From contig DAIMZF010000038.1 of the NCBI GenBank assembly GCA_036734085.1, positions 1 to 25,171 on the forward strand: a stretch of 25,171 nucleotides of DNA. Direction: 5' to 3'. The first letter of the stretch is position 1; the number at the start of each line of letters is the position of its first letter. Under the pieces are notes generated by a model. The model had not been told where the DNA came from. It made no database searches and worked only from the letters and a program-made list of their open reading frames with translations. This DNA is from J038 sp036734085. Its GTDB lineage: Bacteria; Chloroflexota; Anaerolineae; Aggregatilineales; Phototrophicaceae. Below are positions 15,703-23,450 of this stretch, in pieces. The position numbers were made by a program, and so were the translations under genes.

Positions 15703-17019
15703 ATGACCACCACAACCACCGTACATGAGGAATTGACACCCCGCCAGCATCGGCTAAAACGAATCGCGGAAGTCTTACAATGGGGCGCGGCGGCGAACGG
15801 CTTATTCGCACTGCTGATGGTTGTACTGGGCATCATCGGCGGTGTGGGCGGCGGGGGCTTGTTCCCTACTTTAGCGGATGTGCTCATCGGAGGTTACGGC
15901 GGCGCGGCGGATACCGCCTTGCTGGTGGTGGTTCTGCTGGCACTCGCCAACCTTAGCGCCCTGCTGGTGCTGATGGTGGGCGTCTTAGCGCAGGAATTAT
16001 GGGCGCCTGTCGGCCTGTTGGCGCTCATCGGCGGCAACATCGCGCTCCTGTTGATATTTGGCTTTTTGCCCGCGCTCATCAGCATCAGCTTTGCGGGTTA
16101 TGCGCTGTACCTCAGCACCCGCGACATCCGCGCTTATCGCACAAATCCGTTAATGCTCAAGGAATTACGCGAACGGATGCGCGGCGCACGCGCTTTTGTG
16201 GTGATGAGTGTGTATCTGGCATTGATGAGTGGCTTTGCCGTCCTGCTGTACCTCGTCGGCTCGCAAGCGGGCGGCACATCCGTCACTGGCGGCATAGGCC
16301 GTGATTTATTTCGTGGGGTTGTCGGGATGCAGTTGTTGCTCATCGTATTTATTGCACCCGCGTTCACGGCGGGCGCAGTCAGCAATGAGCGCGAGCGCAA
16401 AACCTATGACCTGCTTCAAATTACGCTGTTGCCCTACCAATCCTTTATCATTGGCAAGCTGGAATCCGCACTGGGGTATATTTTGCTCCTGTTGCTGGCG
16501 GCTATCCCGTTGCAGAGCATCGCGTTTTTGTTCGGCGGGGTGTCCCAAACAGAGTTAATCATCGCGTTTGTTGTGCTGACGGTGACGGCGGTCATGCTGG
16601 GCACGGTGGGCTTGTTCTTCTCCACACTGGTTGACCGCACGCTGACAGCCAGCATCCGTGCTTATATCCTGATGTTTGGCTTGACGGTGGGCTTGCCCGG
16701 CGTGCTGGCAACAATCGTCGGCGTGTTGACCACCATCTTTTCCCCCGCATACAACAGTTCGCACGCGCTCCAGGCAGGCGCAACTTACATCTACGCCCTA
16801 GCGGAAAGCCTGAACCCGGTGACGGCCATGCTAAAGACACAAAGCCTGCTATCCAGTAATTTAGGCTTGGGCTTTTATACAGAAACGTTGTTCGACGGCA
16901 TCACCGCGACGACCATCCCGCTAGCATCTCCCTGGCTCAGCCTGACGATCATCTATGCCATGATTGCCGCTGTGATGATTGTGCTTTCCGTGCGGGGCTT
17001 ACGCGCCAGCGATGAATAG
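15703..17019 (+). CDS. ABC-2 type transporter permease
   Basis: A 438-residue integral membrane protein with roughly ten hydrophobic segments. The core pattern, a long segment ending in a cytoplasmic SNERERKTYDLLQ helix followed by LPYQSFIIGKL and repeated hydrophobic helices, is characteristic of ABC-2 permeases, where that helix contacts the ATPase. It would sit in the cytoplasmic membrane and export a substrate that cannot be named. No ATP-binding subunit (Walker A, LSGGQ) is encoded in the window, so its partner is elsewhere. An extra N-terminal pair of hydrophobic stretches (residues about 25-95) precedes the usual core. The stop overlaps the start of the next gene by 8 bases, so they form one operon. 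The start codon has only a distant AGAGG upstream, so the start is moderately sure. Confidence 0.8.
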   Translation: MTTTTTVHEELTPRQHRLKRIAEVLQWGAAANGLFALLMVVLGIIGGVGGGGLFPTLADVLIGGYGGAADTALLVVVLLALANLSALLVLMVGVLAQELWAPVGLLALIGGNIALLLIFGFLPALISISFAGYALYLSTRDIRAYRTNPLMLKELRERMRGARAFVVMSVYLALMSGFAVLLYLVGSQAGGTSVTGGIGRDLFRGVVGMQLLLIVFIAPAFTAGAVSNERERKTYDLLQITLLPYQSFIIGKLESALGYILLLLLAAIPLQSIAFLFGGVSQTELIIAFVVLTVTAVMLGTVGLFFSTLVDRTLTASIRAYILMFGLTVGLPGVLATIVGVLTTIFSPAYNSSHALQAGATYIYALAESLNPVTAMLKTQSLLSSNLGLGFYTETLFDGITATTIPLASPWLSLTIIYAMIAAVMIVLSVRGLRASDE

Positions 17020-18397
17020 TTCTGTACAGACCGAAGCCAGCGCCGAAGCCAGCGCCGAAGCCCTTATCACAGCCGCGCTGGATCGCATCCCCGCCCCCGC
17101 GCAAGCTGTCGCGCTTATTCATCAGGGCAGGTTGATTTATGTCCAAGAGGCAGGCGACGCCACCACGCAAAGCGTTTTCCGGCTCGGCACACTCAGCCAT
17201 GCCCTGACCGCTTACGCCGCTTACCATGTCCTGAATAAACATCTGCACACCCCCATCAATGATTTGCTCAAAAATCTACGGGTTGATGCACCCGACGGCG
17301 GGACAATCACTCCACACCATCTGCTGACGCATACTGCCGGAATCGGCACAGCGCGGTCTTTGTGGGCGCTGGTACGGAATGACACCCTGCATAAAGCAGG
17401 CACACGCACACCACATTTAGCCACGCACTATAACGGCGTCCTCAAAGGGCAGGTTGCGCCTGGCGAAAAGTGGTGCTTTAGCAACGATGGTTACGCGGTA
17501 TTAGGGCAAGCCATCGCGGAAGTTAGCGGCCAGCCCTACCCGGACGCGATGCAGGCGCACGTCTTCACCCCGTTAAAGATGCACAACGCAACGTTCAACG
17601 CGCCGACGCTCACCGGGTATAAGCACAATGGCAGGACGCCTGCCCCACCGATGGACGCCGCTCTGCTCCCGGCGTTGGGTGTGTGCGCGTCTTTGGATGA
17701 TTTGGTGGCGTTTGTGGCCGCAATTTTTGAGGCTGATGTCTTCAGCACACCGCACTTTCAACTGGACTCCCGCCTGCCGGGTATGGCTTACGGCCTGCGG
17801 GCACAGACGATAAACGGCCAGCGTATCGCGTGGCTGAACGGACAAATTCCGGGCTTTAGCAGTGCGCTGTGCATCGCGCCCCAAACGCAGACCGCCGCGA
17901 TTCTGTTGGCAAACGCCCCGACAGATGGCGCACTCAGCGCATTAGCCCGCCGTGCCGTCCTCACATTGATGAATGCAGACGTTGCACCCATCGCACCCGA
18001 TGAAGCGCCATCCGCACCTGTCACAACCGATTTTCGCGGTTATTATGCGCCATCGCCCGGCCTGCTGACGAACATCGAAGTATGGGGCGCTTATGGCGGC
18101 GGGCTGAGTGTACGCCGCAGTAAAAACGCATGGGTCATCAGGGGGCAGATGAACCCGGCGGAAAGTCATCCGCTACAGGCCACCGACGACGCGCACGCTT
18201 TCACCATCGGCGCATCCGCACACGCGCCGCTGATTGTCTTCCAGCCGGGTACGGACGGACACGCCGCACGGTTAGAAATTGGTCTTTTTGCTCTACATCG
18301 TCGCGCATGGCACAATAGTCTGGGGGCGCGGTTGATGATGGCCGTGCTGGTGTTGTTCCTGTTGTTTGGCCTGATTGTAGGAATTATGGTGTCATGA
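17012..18397 (+). CDS. Beta-lactamase/serine-hydrolase-fold protein with substituted active site
   Basis: A 461-residue protein of the class-C beta-lactamase-like (PF00144-type) family. The family landmark FRxGSxTK is present as FRLGTLSH (56-63), so the nucleophile Ser is T60 and the general-base Lys is H63. The YSN-x-GY-xxLG landmark is FSNDGYAVLG with F156 for Tyr. LLTHTAGIG, MHNATFN and the GFSSALCIAPQ strand otherwise follow the fold. Both catalytic motifs are altered, so hydrolase or transpeptidase activity is doubtful and a ligand-binding or sensor role is possible. A hydrophobic helix at the extreme C-terminus (MMAVLVLFLLFGLIVGIMV) would anchor it; there is no signal peptide. I prefer ATG 17012, which overlaps the permease stop, over 16979. 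Its TGA overlaps the phosphatase ATG (ATGA). The N-terminus carries a 12-base repeat. Confidence 0.8.
   Translation: MNSSVQTEASAEASAEALITAALDRIPAPAQAVALIHQGRLIYVQEAGDATTQSVFRLGTLSHALTAYAAYHVLNKHLHTPINDLLKNLRVDAPDGGTITPHHLLTHTAGIGTARSLWALVRNDTLHKAGTRTPHLATHYNGVLKGQVAPGEKWCFSNDGYAVLGQAIAEVSGQPYPDAMQAHVFTPLKMHNATFNAPTLTGYKHNGRTPAPPMDAALLPALGVCASLDDLVAFVAAIFEADVFSTPHFQLDSRLPGMAYGLRAQTINGQRIAWLNGQIPGFSSALCIAPQTQTAAILLANAPTDGALSALARRAVLTLMNADVAPIAPDEAPSAPVTTDFRGYYAPSPGLLTNIEVWGAYGGGLSVRRSKNAWVIRGQMNPAESHPLQATDDAHAFTIGASAHAPLIVFQPGTDGHAARLEIGLFALHRRAWHNSLGARLMMAVLVLFLLFGLIVGIMVS
17033..17062 (+). repeat. 12-base in-frame repeat at the start of the hydrolase-like gene
   Basis: GAAGCCAGCGCC occurs twice in tandem, followed by half a unit (GAAGCC), encoding Glu-Ala-Ser-Ala repeats near residues 8-17. 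It gives a flexible, length-variable N-terminus and is a likely site of slippage. Confidence 0.8.
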
Positions 18398-19347
18398 GCC
18401 TGACTTTACAGACGATTTGTGTGGGCACGCCGCAAGGCAACCGCCAGAATGAAGACACCTATTTTATTTTTGATCGGGATGACCTGCTTATCGCCGGGGT
18501 ATTCGATGGTGTCACTGACCGCCTGTTTCCATCAAAATATGCGGAAAAAGGGCTAACGGATGGGCGAACAGCGTCTGCCTATGCCGCGCACCAAGCACGG
18601 GACGCCATCAGCGAGATGCTGACACTCCCCCCAGACCAGCAGTTAATGTCAATCAACAACACCCTAAATCAAACCCTGCATGATGTCTACGGCGCGGACT
18701 CACCGGAAGCCATCTACGCGCAGGAGCCAGCCCTGACCCCCTATGCGGACGATAAACGTTTTGTCCGGTTGGTTTTACCGGCCTGTGTAGCGACTATCAT
18801 CCAGCTAGGCCACGTTAGCGGTGATGTTTATTCACTGCGCTACGCCCATGTGGGCGATACTGAACTGCTGTTATTCTATGCAGATGGCCGCACGCAACGC
18901 GCGATTGTGCCGCACATCCCCAATTGGCACAAAGCCATCCCGCCGGATGTTGATTCCGAGCCAGACGAAACAGTGCGGAAGTTCAAGCGGATGGGGTTGT
19001 TCCATAATTACGTGGATGCAAATGGGCGGACTGACCCCACTGTGGGTATCGGTGTGCTGAACGGTTTGCCTACCATGCCAGATTATATGCTGACCGGGAA
19101 AATCGACTTGCAAGGCGTAAGCGGTGTGTGTTTGTGTAGTGATGGGCTGATGTGGCCGTCCCCGCGTGATGAAACACCGGAGCAAGCGCAGGCACGCCTC
19201 AACCACATGCGTACACTTATAGAGCGCGACGGCTTAACAGGGTATGTGGACGCACTCCGCGCGGAAGAACAAGCGGATGCAGACCATGCGCGCTATCCGC
19301 GCCCTAAGACCCACGATGACGCTACCGGGATTTTCGTTAGTCTTTGA
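18394..19347 (+). CDS. PP2C-type (PPM family) protein phosphatase
   Basis: A 317-residue protein with the metal-binding landmarks of Ser/Thr phosphatases of the PPM/PP2C family: RQNED (E20, D21) near the N-terminus, VFDGVTD (D38, G39), CSDGL (D250) and HDDATG (D308, D309) near the C-terminus. These acidic residues bind two Mn/Mg ions that activate water to remove phosphate from serine or threonine. The usual DGxGG after the first strand is DGVTD here, and there is a long insert between residues about 90 and 125, so it is a divergent member. No membrane segment is seen; it should be cytoplasmic. It is the last gene of an overlapping three-gene set with the ABC permease and the hydrolase-like protein, suggesting dephosphorylation of a partner in that system. 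A cognate Ser/Thr kinase is not in the window. Confidence 0.85.
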   Translation: MSLTLQTICVGTPQGNRQNEDTYFIFDRDDLLIAGVFDGVTDRLFPSKYAEKGLTDGRTASAYAAHQARDAISEMLTLPPDQQLMSINNTLNQTLHDVYGADSPEAIYAQEPALTPYADDKRFVRLVLPACVATIIQLGHVSGDVYSLRYAHVGDTELLLFYADGRTQRAIVPHIPNWHKAIPPDVDSEPDETVRKFKRMGLFHNYVDANGRTDPTVGIGVLNGLPTMPDYMLTGKIDLQGVSGVCLCSDGLMWPSPRDETPEQAQARLNHMRTLIERDGLTGYVDALRAEEQADADHARYPRPKTHDDATGIFVSL

Positions 19348-19360
19348 TTGGTGTTTTAGC

Positions 19361-19391
19361 ATTATAATTTAATCAGATTAAATTTTATAAT
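19361..19391. promoter_or_regulatory. AT-rich inverted repeat overlapping -10-like boxes upstream of the kinase gene
   Basis: The core AATTTAATC-a-GATTAAATT (19366-19384) is a perfect 9+9 inverted repeat. With a 2-base bulge the arms extend to ATTATAATTTAATC and GATTAAATTTTATAAT. Two TATAAT boxes (19363-19368 and 19386-19391) lie within it; the second is 25 bases before the ATG at 19417. No good -35 box is seen. This is the only strongly AT-rich stretch nearby and reads as a regulated promoter/operator. Confidence 0.5.
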
Positions 19392-19416
19392 CACTTTATC
19401 TAGTCAAATAGCATGG

Positions 19417-20547
19417 ATGAATTCAATGCCAAAAGCAAGATTACTCGTCGTTGAGGATGAACCGAACCTGTTGTCGGGCATACGCGACATCCTGGAACTG
19501 GATGATTACCACGTACTCACCGCTCAAAACGGACGCGAAGCATTGGAAGTGCTGAAGAACGTCGGGGGGGATATTCCAGACCTCATTGTGTCGGATATCA
19601 TGATGCCCTATATCGACGGCCTGCAACTCCTGCGAGAAGTGCGTAAAAACGCGGCCTGGCTGATGATACCGTTTATCTTCCTCACGGCGAAGGGCAGTAA
19701 GCAAGACATCCAACAAGGGAAGATACTCGGCGTGGACGATTATCTCATCAAACCGTTTGATGCGGATGATTTACTGGTTGCTGTGGAATCACGCCTGCAA
19801 CGTCATTCCATGTTTCACAAAGCGCAGGCCAGCGCCATCTCGGAGATTAAGCGTAACATCCTGACGATTTTAAACCATGAATTCCGTACACCGCTTACGT
19901 TGGTTGTCGCCTACGCCGATATGCTGAAGGGTGGCAACGTGTCCGAGATGGACGAAGAAGAATTATTGATGTTCCTGAAGGAGATTAACAACGGGGCAGA
20001 CCGCCTGCGCCGCTTGATTGAGAACTTTATTATGCTGGTGGAATTGGAAACAGGCGACGCGCAGAAGACCTATGAATGGCGGCGGCATCCTATTGATGAC
20101 ATCAACTTTATCATTCAGTCCGCCATCCAGAAAGCATTTGATAGCCCGCGCATTGAACACACCTGCGAAACCAACATCAAAGGGCCGCTCCCGTTGATTA
20201 TCGGTGACCCGGAATACATCATCGTGATGGTGACAGAACTGCTGAGCAATGCTATCAAGTTTTCTAAGGATGAGTTACGCATCACCGTAGAAGCCATGAG
20301 CAAAAACGGCGCGTTACACATCCGTGTGATTGACAGAGGGCGCGGCATCCCGGCGGATAAAATAGAGCATATCTGGGAAAAATTCGCCCAGATAGACCGT
20401 GAACAGTACGAAGACCAGGGCGCAGGCAGTGGATTAGCCATTGTCAAAGGTTTAGCAGAAATACACAGCGCCCGTGTGGATGTTGAAAGCGTACCCGGCA
20501 AGGAAACCTGCTTTACATTGATCTTTCCGGCATTGACGCATGGTTAG
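19417..20547 (+). CDS. Response-regulator receiver / histidine kinase hybrid
   Basis: A 376-residue soluble signalling protein. The N-terminal receiver domain (about 6-130) has the acidic pair E13-D14, phospho-acceptor D60 in VSDIMMP, the conserved FLTAKG and the KPFD lysine. A HisKA dimerisation helix follows with H154 in NHEFRTPL. The C-terminal ATPase domain has the N box (ELLSNAIKFS), G1 (DRGRGIP) and G2 (GSGLAIVKG). There is no transmembrane or periplasmic sensor, so it probably receives phosphate or partner signals through the receiver and autophosphorylates at H154. Its output regulator is not in the window. ATGs at 19417 and 19426 are both possible and neither has a strong ribosome site. 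It lies between the PP2C gene and pspA, each with its own apparent promoter, which suggests a shared envelope-stress theme. Confidence 0.92.
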   Translation: MNSMPKARLLVVEDEPNLLSGIRDILELDDYHVLTAQNGREALEVLKNVGGDIPDLIVSDIMMPYIDGLQLLREVRKNAAWLMIPFIFLTAKGSKQDIQQGKILGVDDYLIKPFDADDLLVAVESRLQRHSMFHKAQASAISEIKRNILTILNHEFRTPLTLVVAYADMLKGGNVSEMDEEELLMFLKEINNGADRLRRLIENFIMLVELETGDAQKTYEWRRHPIDDINFIIQSAIQKAFDSPRIEHTCETNIKGPLPLIIGDPEYIIVMVTELLSNAIKFSKDELRITVEAMSKNGALHIRVIDRGRGIPADKIEHIWEKFAQIDREQYEDQGAGSGLAIVKGLAEIHSARVDVESVPGKETCFTLIFPALTHG

Positions 20548-20564
20548 CGCAAACATGCTATAAT
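20533..20564 (+). promoter_or_regulatory. Extended -10 promoter for pspA
   Basis: TGCTATAAT (20556-20564) is a perfect -10 with the extended TGn element. TTGACG (20533-20538) is a good -35, although the spacer is 20 bases, longer than the usual 16-18. It lies partly in the 3' end of the kinase gene and predicts a transcript start near 20571, about 35 bases before the pspA ATG. Confidence 0.5.
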
Positions 20565-20605
20565 CGGTCTGTATTCGCAAAAAGACCTTGAAAGGACATA
20601 CACCG

Positions 20606-21313
20606 ATGGCCTCGTTTTTTGAAAAAGTTCGCACACTCATCAGCGCCAACCTGCACGGCATGGTAGACCGAGCGTTGGAGGCGAACTCTGTCAAAGTGTT
20701 AGATCAATACATCCGGGATGCCGAAGGAAACCTGGACGCACTGGAAGACTCGGCGGCGACCGTCGGCGGTACGGTCAAGACGCTCAAGCGCAAGTATGAA
20801 GAATTCGCCGCCGCCGCAGAGAAGCTCGATAGAGACATCGACACGCTTATCATGCGCGGCAAAGATGACCTCGCCGCCGCCGCCCAAGCGGAGCTAAACA
20901 CCAAAGAACAACTTGCCCAGGAATATTACGAACAATGGCAAGACCAGAAGAAACAATATGAGCAGATGCTCGTCATGCATCGCCAACTGCAAGCCAAGAT
21001 GACCACCATCCGCCAGGAGCGCGAACACCTCATCGCCCTGATGGAACTGGCCGAAGCGAAGAAGGTCACCACCAAGACCATCAAGAGCCTCGACGGGCTG
21101 GCGAACATGGGCGACAACGAGATCAACAGCATGGCGGACAAAATCCGTAATCGCTTAGACCAGGAAGACGCCCGGCTGGAAATGGCGACACGCAACGTCG
21201 CGGCGGAAATTGACGAAGCCGTGCGCGGTAGTGAGATTGACATGCAACTGGATGAGCGCCGCCGCCGTCTTTTGGGCGCTAGCGGTGGTGGGGCAACGGA
21301 CGAAGACGCTTAG
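20606..21313 (+). CDS. pspA: PspA/IM30 family membrane-stress protein
   Basis: A 235-residue protein that is almost wholly alpha-helical and heptad-rich, the hallmark of the PspA/Vipp1 (IM30) family. It begins with the amphipathic membrane-binding helix (ASFFEKVRTLISANLHGMVD) and continues with ANSVKVLDQYIRDAE and long coiled coils rich in Gln, Glu and Lys. The family binds stressed cytoplasmic membranes and oligomerises into rods or rings that preserve membrane integrity. The length fits the family (about 220-250). I chose the ATG at 20606 because AAAGGA (20591-20596) lies 9 bases upstream; the earlier in-frame ATG at 20588 has no such site. The C-terminus ends in a short Gly-rich tail. The gene is followed by a strong terminator, so it ends its transcription unit. 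Confidence 0.92.
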   Translation: MASFFEKVRTLISANLHGMVDRALEANSVKVLDQYIRDAEGNLDALEDSAATVGGTVKTLKRKYEEFAAAAEKLDRDIDTLIMRGKDDLAAAAQAELNTKEQLAQEYYEQWQDQKKQYEQMLVMHRQLQAKMTTIRQEREHLIALMELAEAKKVTTKTIKSLDGLANMGDNEINSMADKIRNRLDQEDARLEMATRNVAAEIDEAVRGSEIDMQLDERRRRLLGASGGGATDEDA

Positions 21314-21415
21314 ACAGTCTTTCCTGACCTTACGCGATCCTGCCGGATGTCGTACACGATAGTTCGTGCCTTACAGGAAAATACAGGTCTGGCACATAAC
21401 ACCAGTCAATAAACA

Positions 21416-21459
21416 ACAAAACACGGGACGGCGCTTGTGCAGGCCGTCCCGTGTTTTGT
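21416..21459. terminator. Strong bidirectional intrinsic terminator
   Basis: A 17-base-pair perfect stem (21416-21432 with 21443-21459) with a 10-base loop (gcttgtgcag). The GC-rich core ACACGGGACGGC is flanked by AAAA on the left and TTTT on the right, so either strand gives a hairpin with a U-run. It sits between convergent genes, pspA on plus and the glycosidase-like gene on minus, and can serve both. Confidence 0.9.
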
Positions 21460-21474
21460 ATACCAACGATGACG

Positions 21475-22725
21475 TTATAACAACGTCGTGGAATACACCA
21501 CATTCACGATGAACCGCGCCATACGCCATTCAAACGCGATGCGAAATAACGGATTATAATACCGTTTGATGAACAACCGGAACGGCTTAATCTTCAACAA
21601 TGTGTTGACAAAATCACTATCCAGCTTTGGCTCCAGTCGTGGCAGGGGCTTGTCCCGGCGGGCAGGCTGTAGGCCGTCCAGGTACAAGCTATGCCACACG
21701 CCATTCGTCGTGAACTCTCCGCCTTTTAAGCACGGATAAAAACTGGATTGTGCCGCCTCGCTGAAGACGTTATCAATCTGGTCTTGTGTGAACTGCTTGG
21801 ACATGCCGACGCCTTCGCGGTAGGTCACGATGAACACCGGCTTGGTGATGCCTTCCCGTGCGATGAGGTCTTCCACGTAGCCGTTATGCTTCGTGCCGTC
21901 ATCAGTCGGCAAGGCGTGGTTCTCGAATAGCAGATAGTCCTGATGTTCCGCCGTAGCACGAATATCAATCCCGTAGATGTTGGTCGGGTCGAATTTGGGG
22001 TCGTAGAAGTTCGTGCCGAATTCCATCCCGCCAGCATGGACGACTTCCGCTATTTTTCCGATGTAATCCGCGTTGGCGCGCACCCGAAACGCTAAATATT
22101 GCCGGGTGAGGTCGGGGTCTTTCTCAAAATCACGCGGGATGTCCTGCCCTGTCTCCGCGCGGAACTCCGCATTTGCGGCGGCGCACGCATCCCCACAAAA
22201 CACAAACGGTAGTTCGCCTTCCGGCATGGGGAAGCCTAATTGCCCGTGCTGGATGTTGTCCATAAAGACTCCATCAAAGCCGAGTCCGTACATATCAACG
22301 ATTTTACCGCGCACATAATCCACATAATCCGGGTTATGGACGGACGCCACCCACCGCCCGCGATAGTACGTAATCGTCCGGCCTTTGTTATCCCGCGCCC
22401 ACCAATCTACATCGGGGAATTCCGCATAGACGAGGTTCGGCCCTTGCATATACGCATGGATGCACAAGCCCAACCGCTTAAAGTTATCCAGCCTATCCAG
22501 CAAAAAGCGACGGTCTTCGGCTTCGGTGGTTTCGTTGAACCCCCAGCTATAGCTCACCCATACATCCGTAATGCCGAATAATTCCTGTGCGCGTGCGAGA
22601 TAATCATAATCATAACAATTCAGCACACTGGCGTCGTCGTGCTTGGGGTTGAAGTACTTCACATGGTTCATGCGGATTGTACCCGGCCCACCCCACAGGT
22701 ACATCCCGATGCGGTCTAATGGCAT
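21475..22725 (-). CDS. Putative TIM-barrel glycoside-hydrolase-like protein
   Basis: A 416-residue protein of alternating beta strands and helices. Segments such as ITDVWVSYSWG (52-62), LGLCIHAYMQGPNLVY (85-100), WVASVHNPDYVDYVRGKI and GFDGVFMDNIQ (149-159) resemble successive strands of a glycosidase-like TIM barrel. In that fold, 'DGVFMDN' at a strand end usually holds a catalytic or sugar-binding Asp (D156). The exact family is not recognised and no substrate can be named. There is no signal peptide, so it appears cytoplasmic. AAGGAG, overlapping the stop region of the upstream SET gene, lies 8 bases before its ATG. It is the second gene of a two-gene minus-strand operon and ends at the bidirectional terminator. 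The C-terminal 60 residues are basic and amphipathic (PFRLFIKRYYNPLFRIAFEWRM), perhaps membrane-associating. Confidence 0.65.
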   Translation of the reverse strand: MPLDRIGMYLWGGPGTIRMNHVKYFNPKHDDASVLNCYDYDYLARAQELFGITDVWVSYSWGFNETTEAEDRRFLLDRLDNFKRLGLCIHAYMQGPNLVYAEFPDVDWWARDNKGRTITYYRGRWVASVHNPDYVDYVRGKIVDMYGLGFDGVFMDNIQHGQLGFPMPEGELPFVFCGDACAAANAEFRAETGQDIPRDFEKDPDLTRQYLAFRVRANADYIGKIAEVVHAGGMEFGTNFYDPKFDPTNIYGIDIRATAEHQDYLLFENHALPTDDGTKHNGYVEDLIAREGITKPVFIVTYREGVGMSKQFTQDQIDNVFSEAAQSSFYPCLKGGEFTTNGVWHSLYLDGLQPARRDKPLPRLEPKLDSDFVNTLLKIKPFRLFIKRYYNPLFRIAFEWRMARFIVNVVYSTTLL

Positions 22726-22728
22726 TGA

Positions 22729-23238
22729 CTAATCTCCTTGTTGTTTGGCGCGTTGAATAGCTAATTGGGTATGTGTGGGCAGGTGTCCCTCAAACCGTGC
22801 CTGCCATGCTGGTTCCAGATAGTCACGGGTGGTAATCACCTTACGGCAAGCAGGACTCCCACACAAGCATTCCATCTCAAACGGCACGCTGATTTCTGTC
22901 GTGGCGTAATCATACGTGATTTCCTCACCCTCCGCGATGTCCCGCCGGGCAATCATGGTGTCATCATCCAGCCACCATGTATTCGGGTCACAGGAGTGAT
23001 TCATGTATTTTTCGATCCCTTCTTCACACACCACATGCTCGGCATCACATTGATAGCAGAAGTGCATCAGGCGGTCTTGTTCTGCCTGTGGCAATTTAAA
23101 CAAGTCGCTAATCAGCATCTTGGGTTGGTCAGGGTCTAAGCGGCTGAGGACTTCGCCCGCCGCGATAGGCGCATTGGTGATTAGCCCCCGCCCTTCGATA
23201 GTCTCCTCACTACGCATGATGATTGCCGGATGAAGCAT
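22729..23238 (-). CDS. SET-domain protein (putative protein-lysine methyltransferase)
   Basis: A 169-residue compact SET protein. It has the N-terminal ETIEGRGLITNAPIAAGEV strand pair, the cofactor/pseudoknot motif YMNHSCDPN (N80, H81, C83), GEEITYDY (Y109, Y111) and a post-SET-like CLCGSPAC (C124, C126, C131) which with C83 would bind zinc. Additional cysteines (C61, C64, C71) may form a second site. SET enzymes transfer methyl from S-adenosylmethionine to protein lysines; the bacterial substrate is unknown. I placed the start at 23238, where GGA lies close upstream on the minus strand and the homologous part begins; the frame is open further upstream but that part looks non-coding. Three bases separate its stop from the next ATG, so it is co-transcribed with the glycosidase-like gene. 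Confidence 0.85.
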   Translation of the reverse strand: MLHPAIIMRSEETIEGRGLITNAPIAAGEVLSRLDPDQPKMLISDLFKLPQAEQDRLMHFCYQCDAEHVVCEEGIEKYMNHSCDPNTWWLDDDTMIARRDIAEGEEITYDYATTEISVPFEMECLCGSPACRKVITTRDYLEPAWQARFEGHLPTHTQLAIQRAKQQGD

Positions 23239-23450
23239 GGTGTCCTGTTCCTTTACGCTATGATGCTTGCCTGATAGACAAACGGGTGAATAAACCAGTC
23301 CCCCATTATACGCGAAATCGTACAGCCGCAATGATTGATTATTTATGGGACATTCTGCTGGACGTATTGACCGCCAAATGTGCCCATTTGCCCCTAACAT
23401 AACGGTATCGCAAGCAGGATACCTCACAATATCAGAAAGGCTACCTGACG
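23239..23450. promoter_or_regulatory. Divergent intergenic region, junction to phage-like genes
   Basis: A 212-base non-coding stretch between the SET gene (minus) and the first phage-like gene (plus). On the minus strand TATAAT (complement of 23305-23310) could be the -10 of the SET operon, but no convincing -35 is seen. On the plus strand AGAAAGG (23434-23440) serves as ribosome site for the ATG at 23451. No tRNA or attachment-site repeat is recognisable. Confidence 0.3.

Noticed and set aside
23238..23427. N-terminal extension of the SET protein up to 23427
   Set aside because: The extra residues show no SET similarity, there is a better-placed start at 23238 with GGA just upstream, and the segment contains promoter-like sequence.
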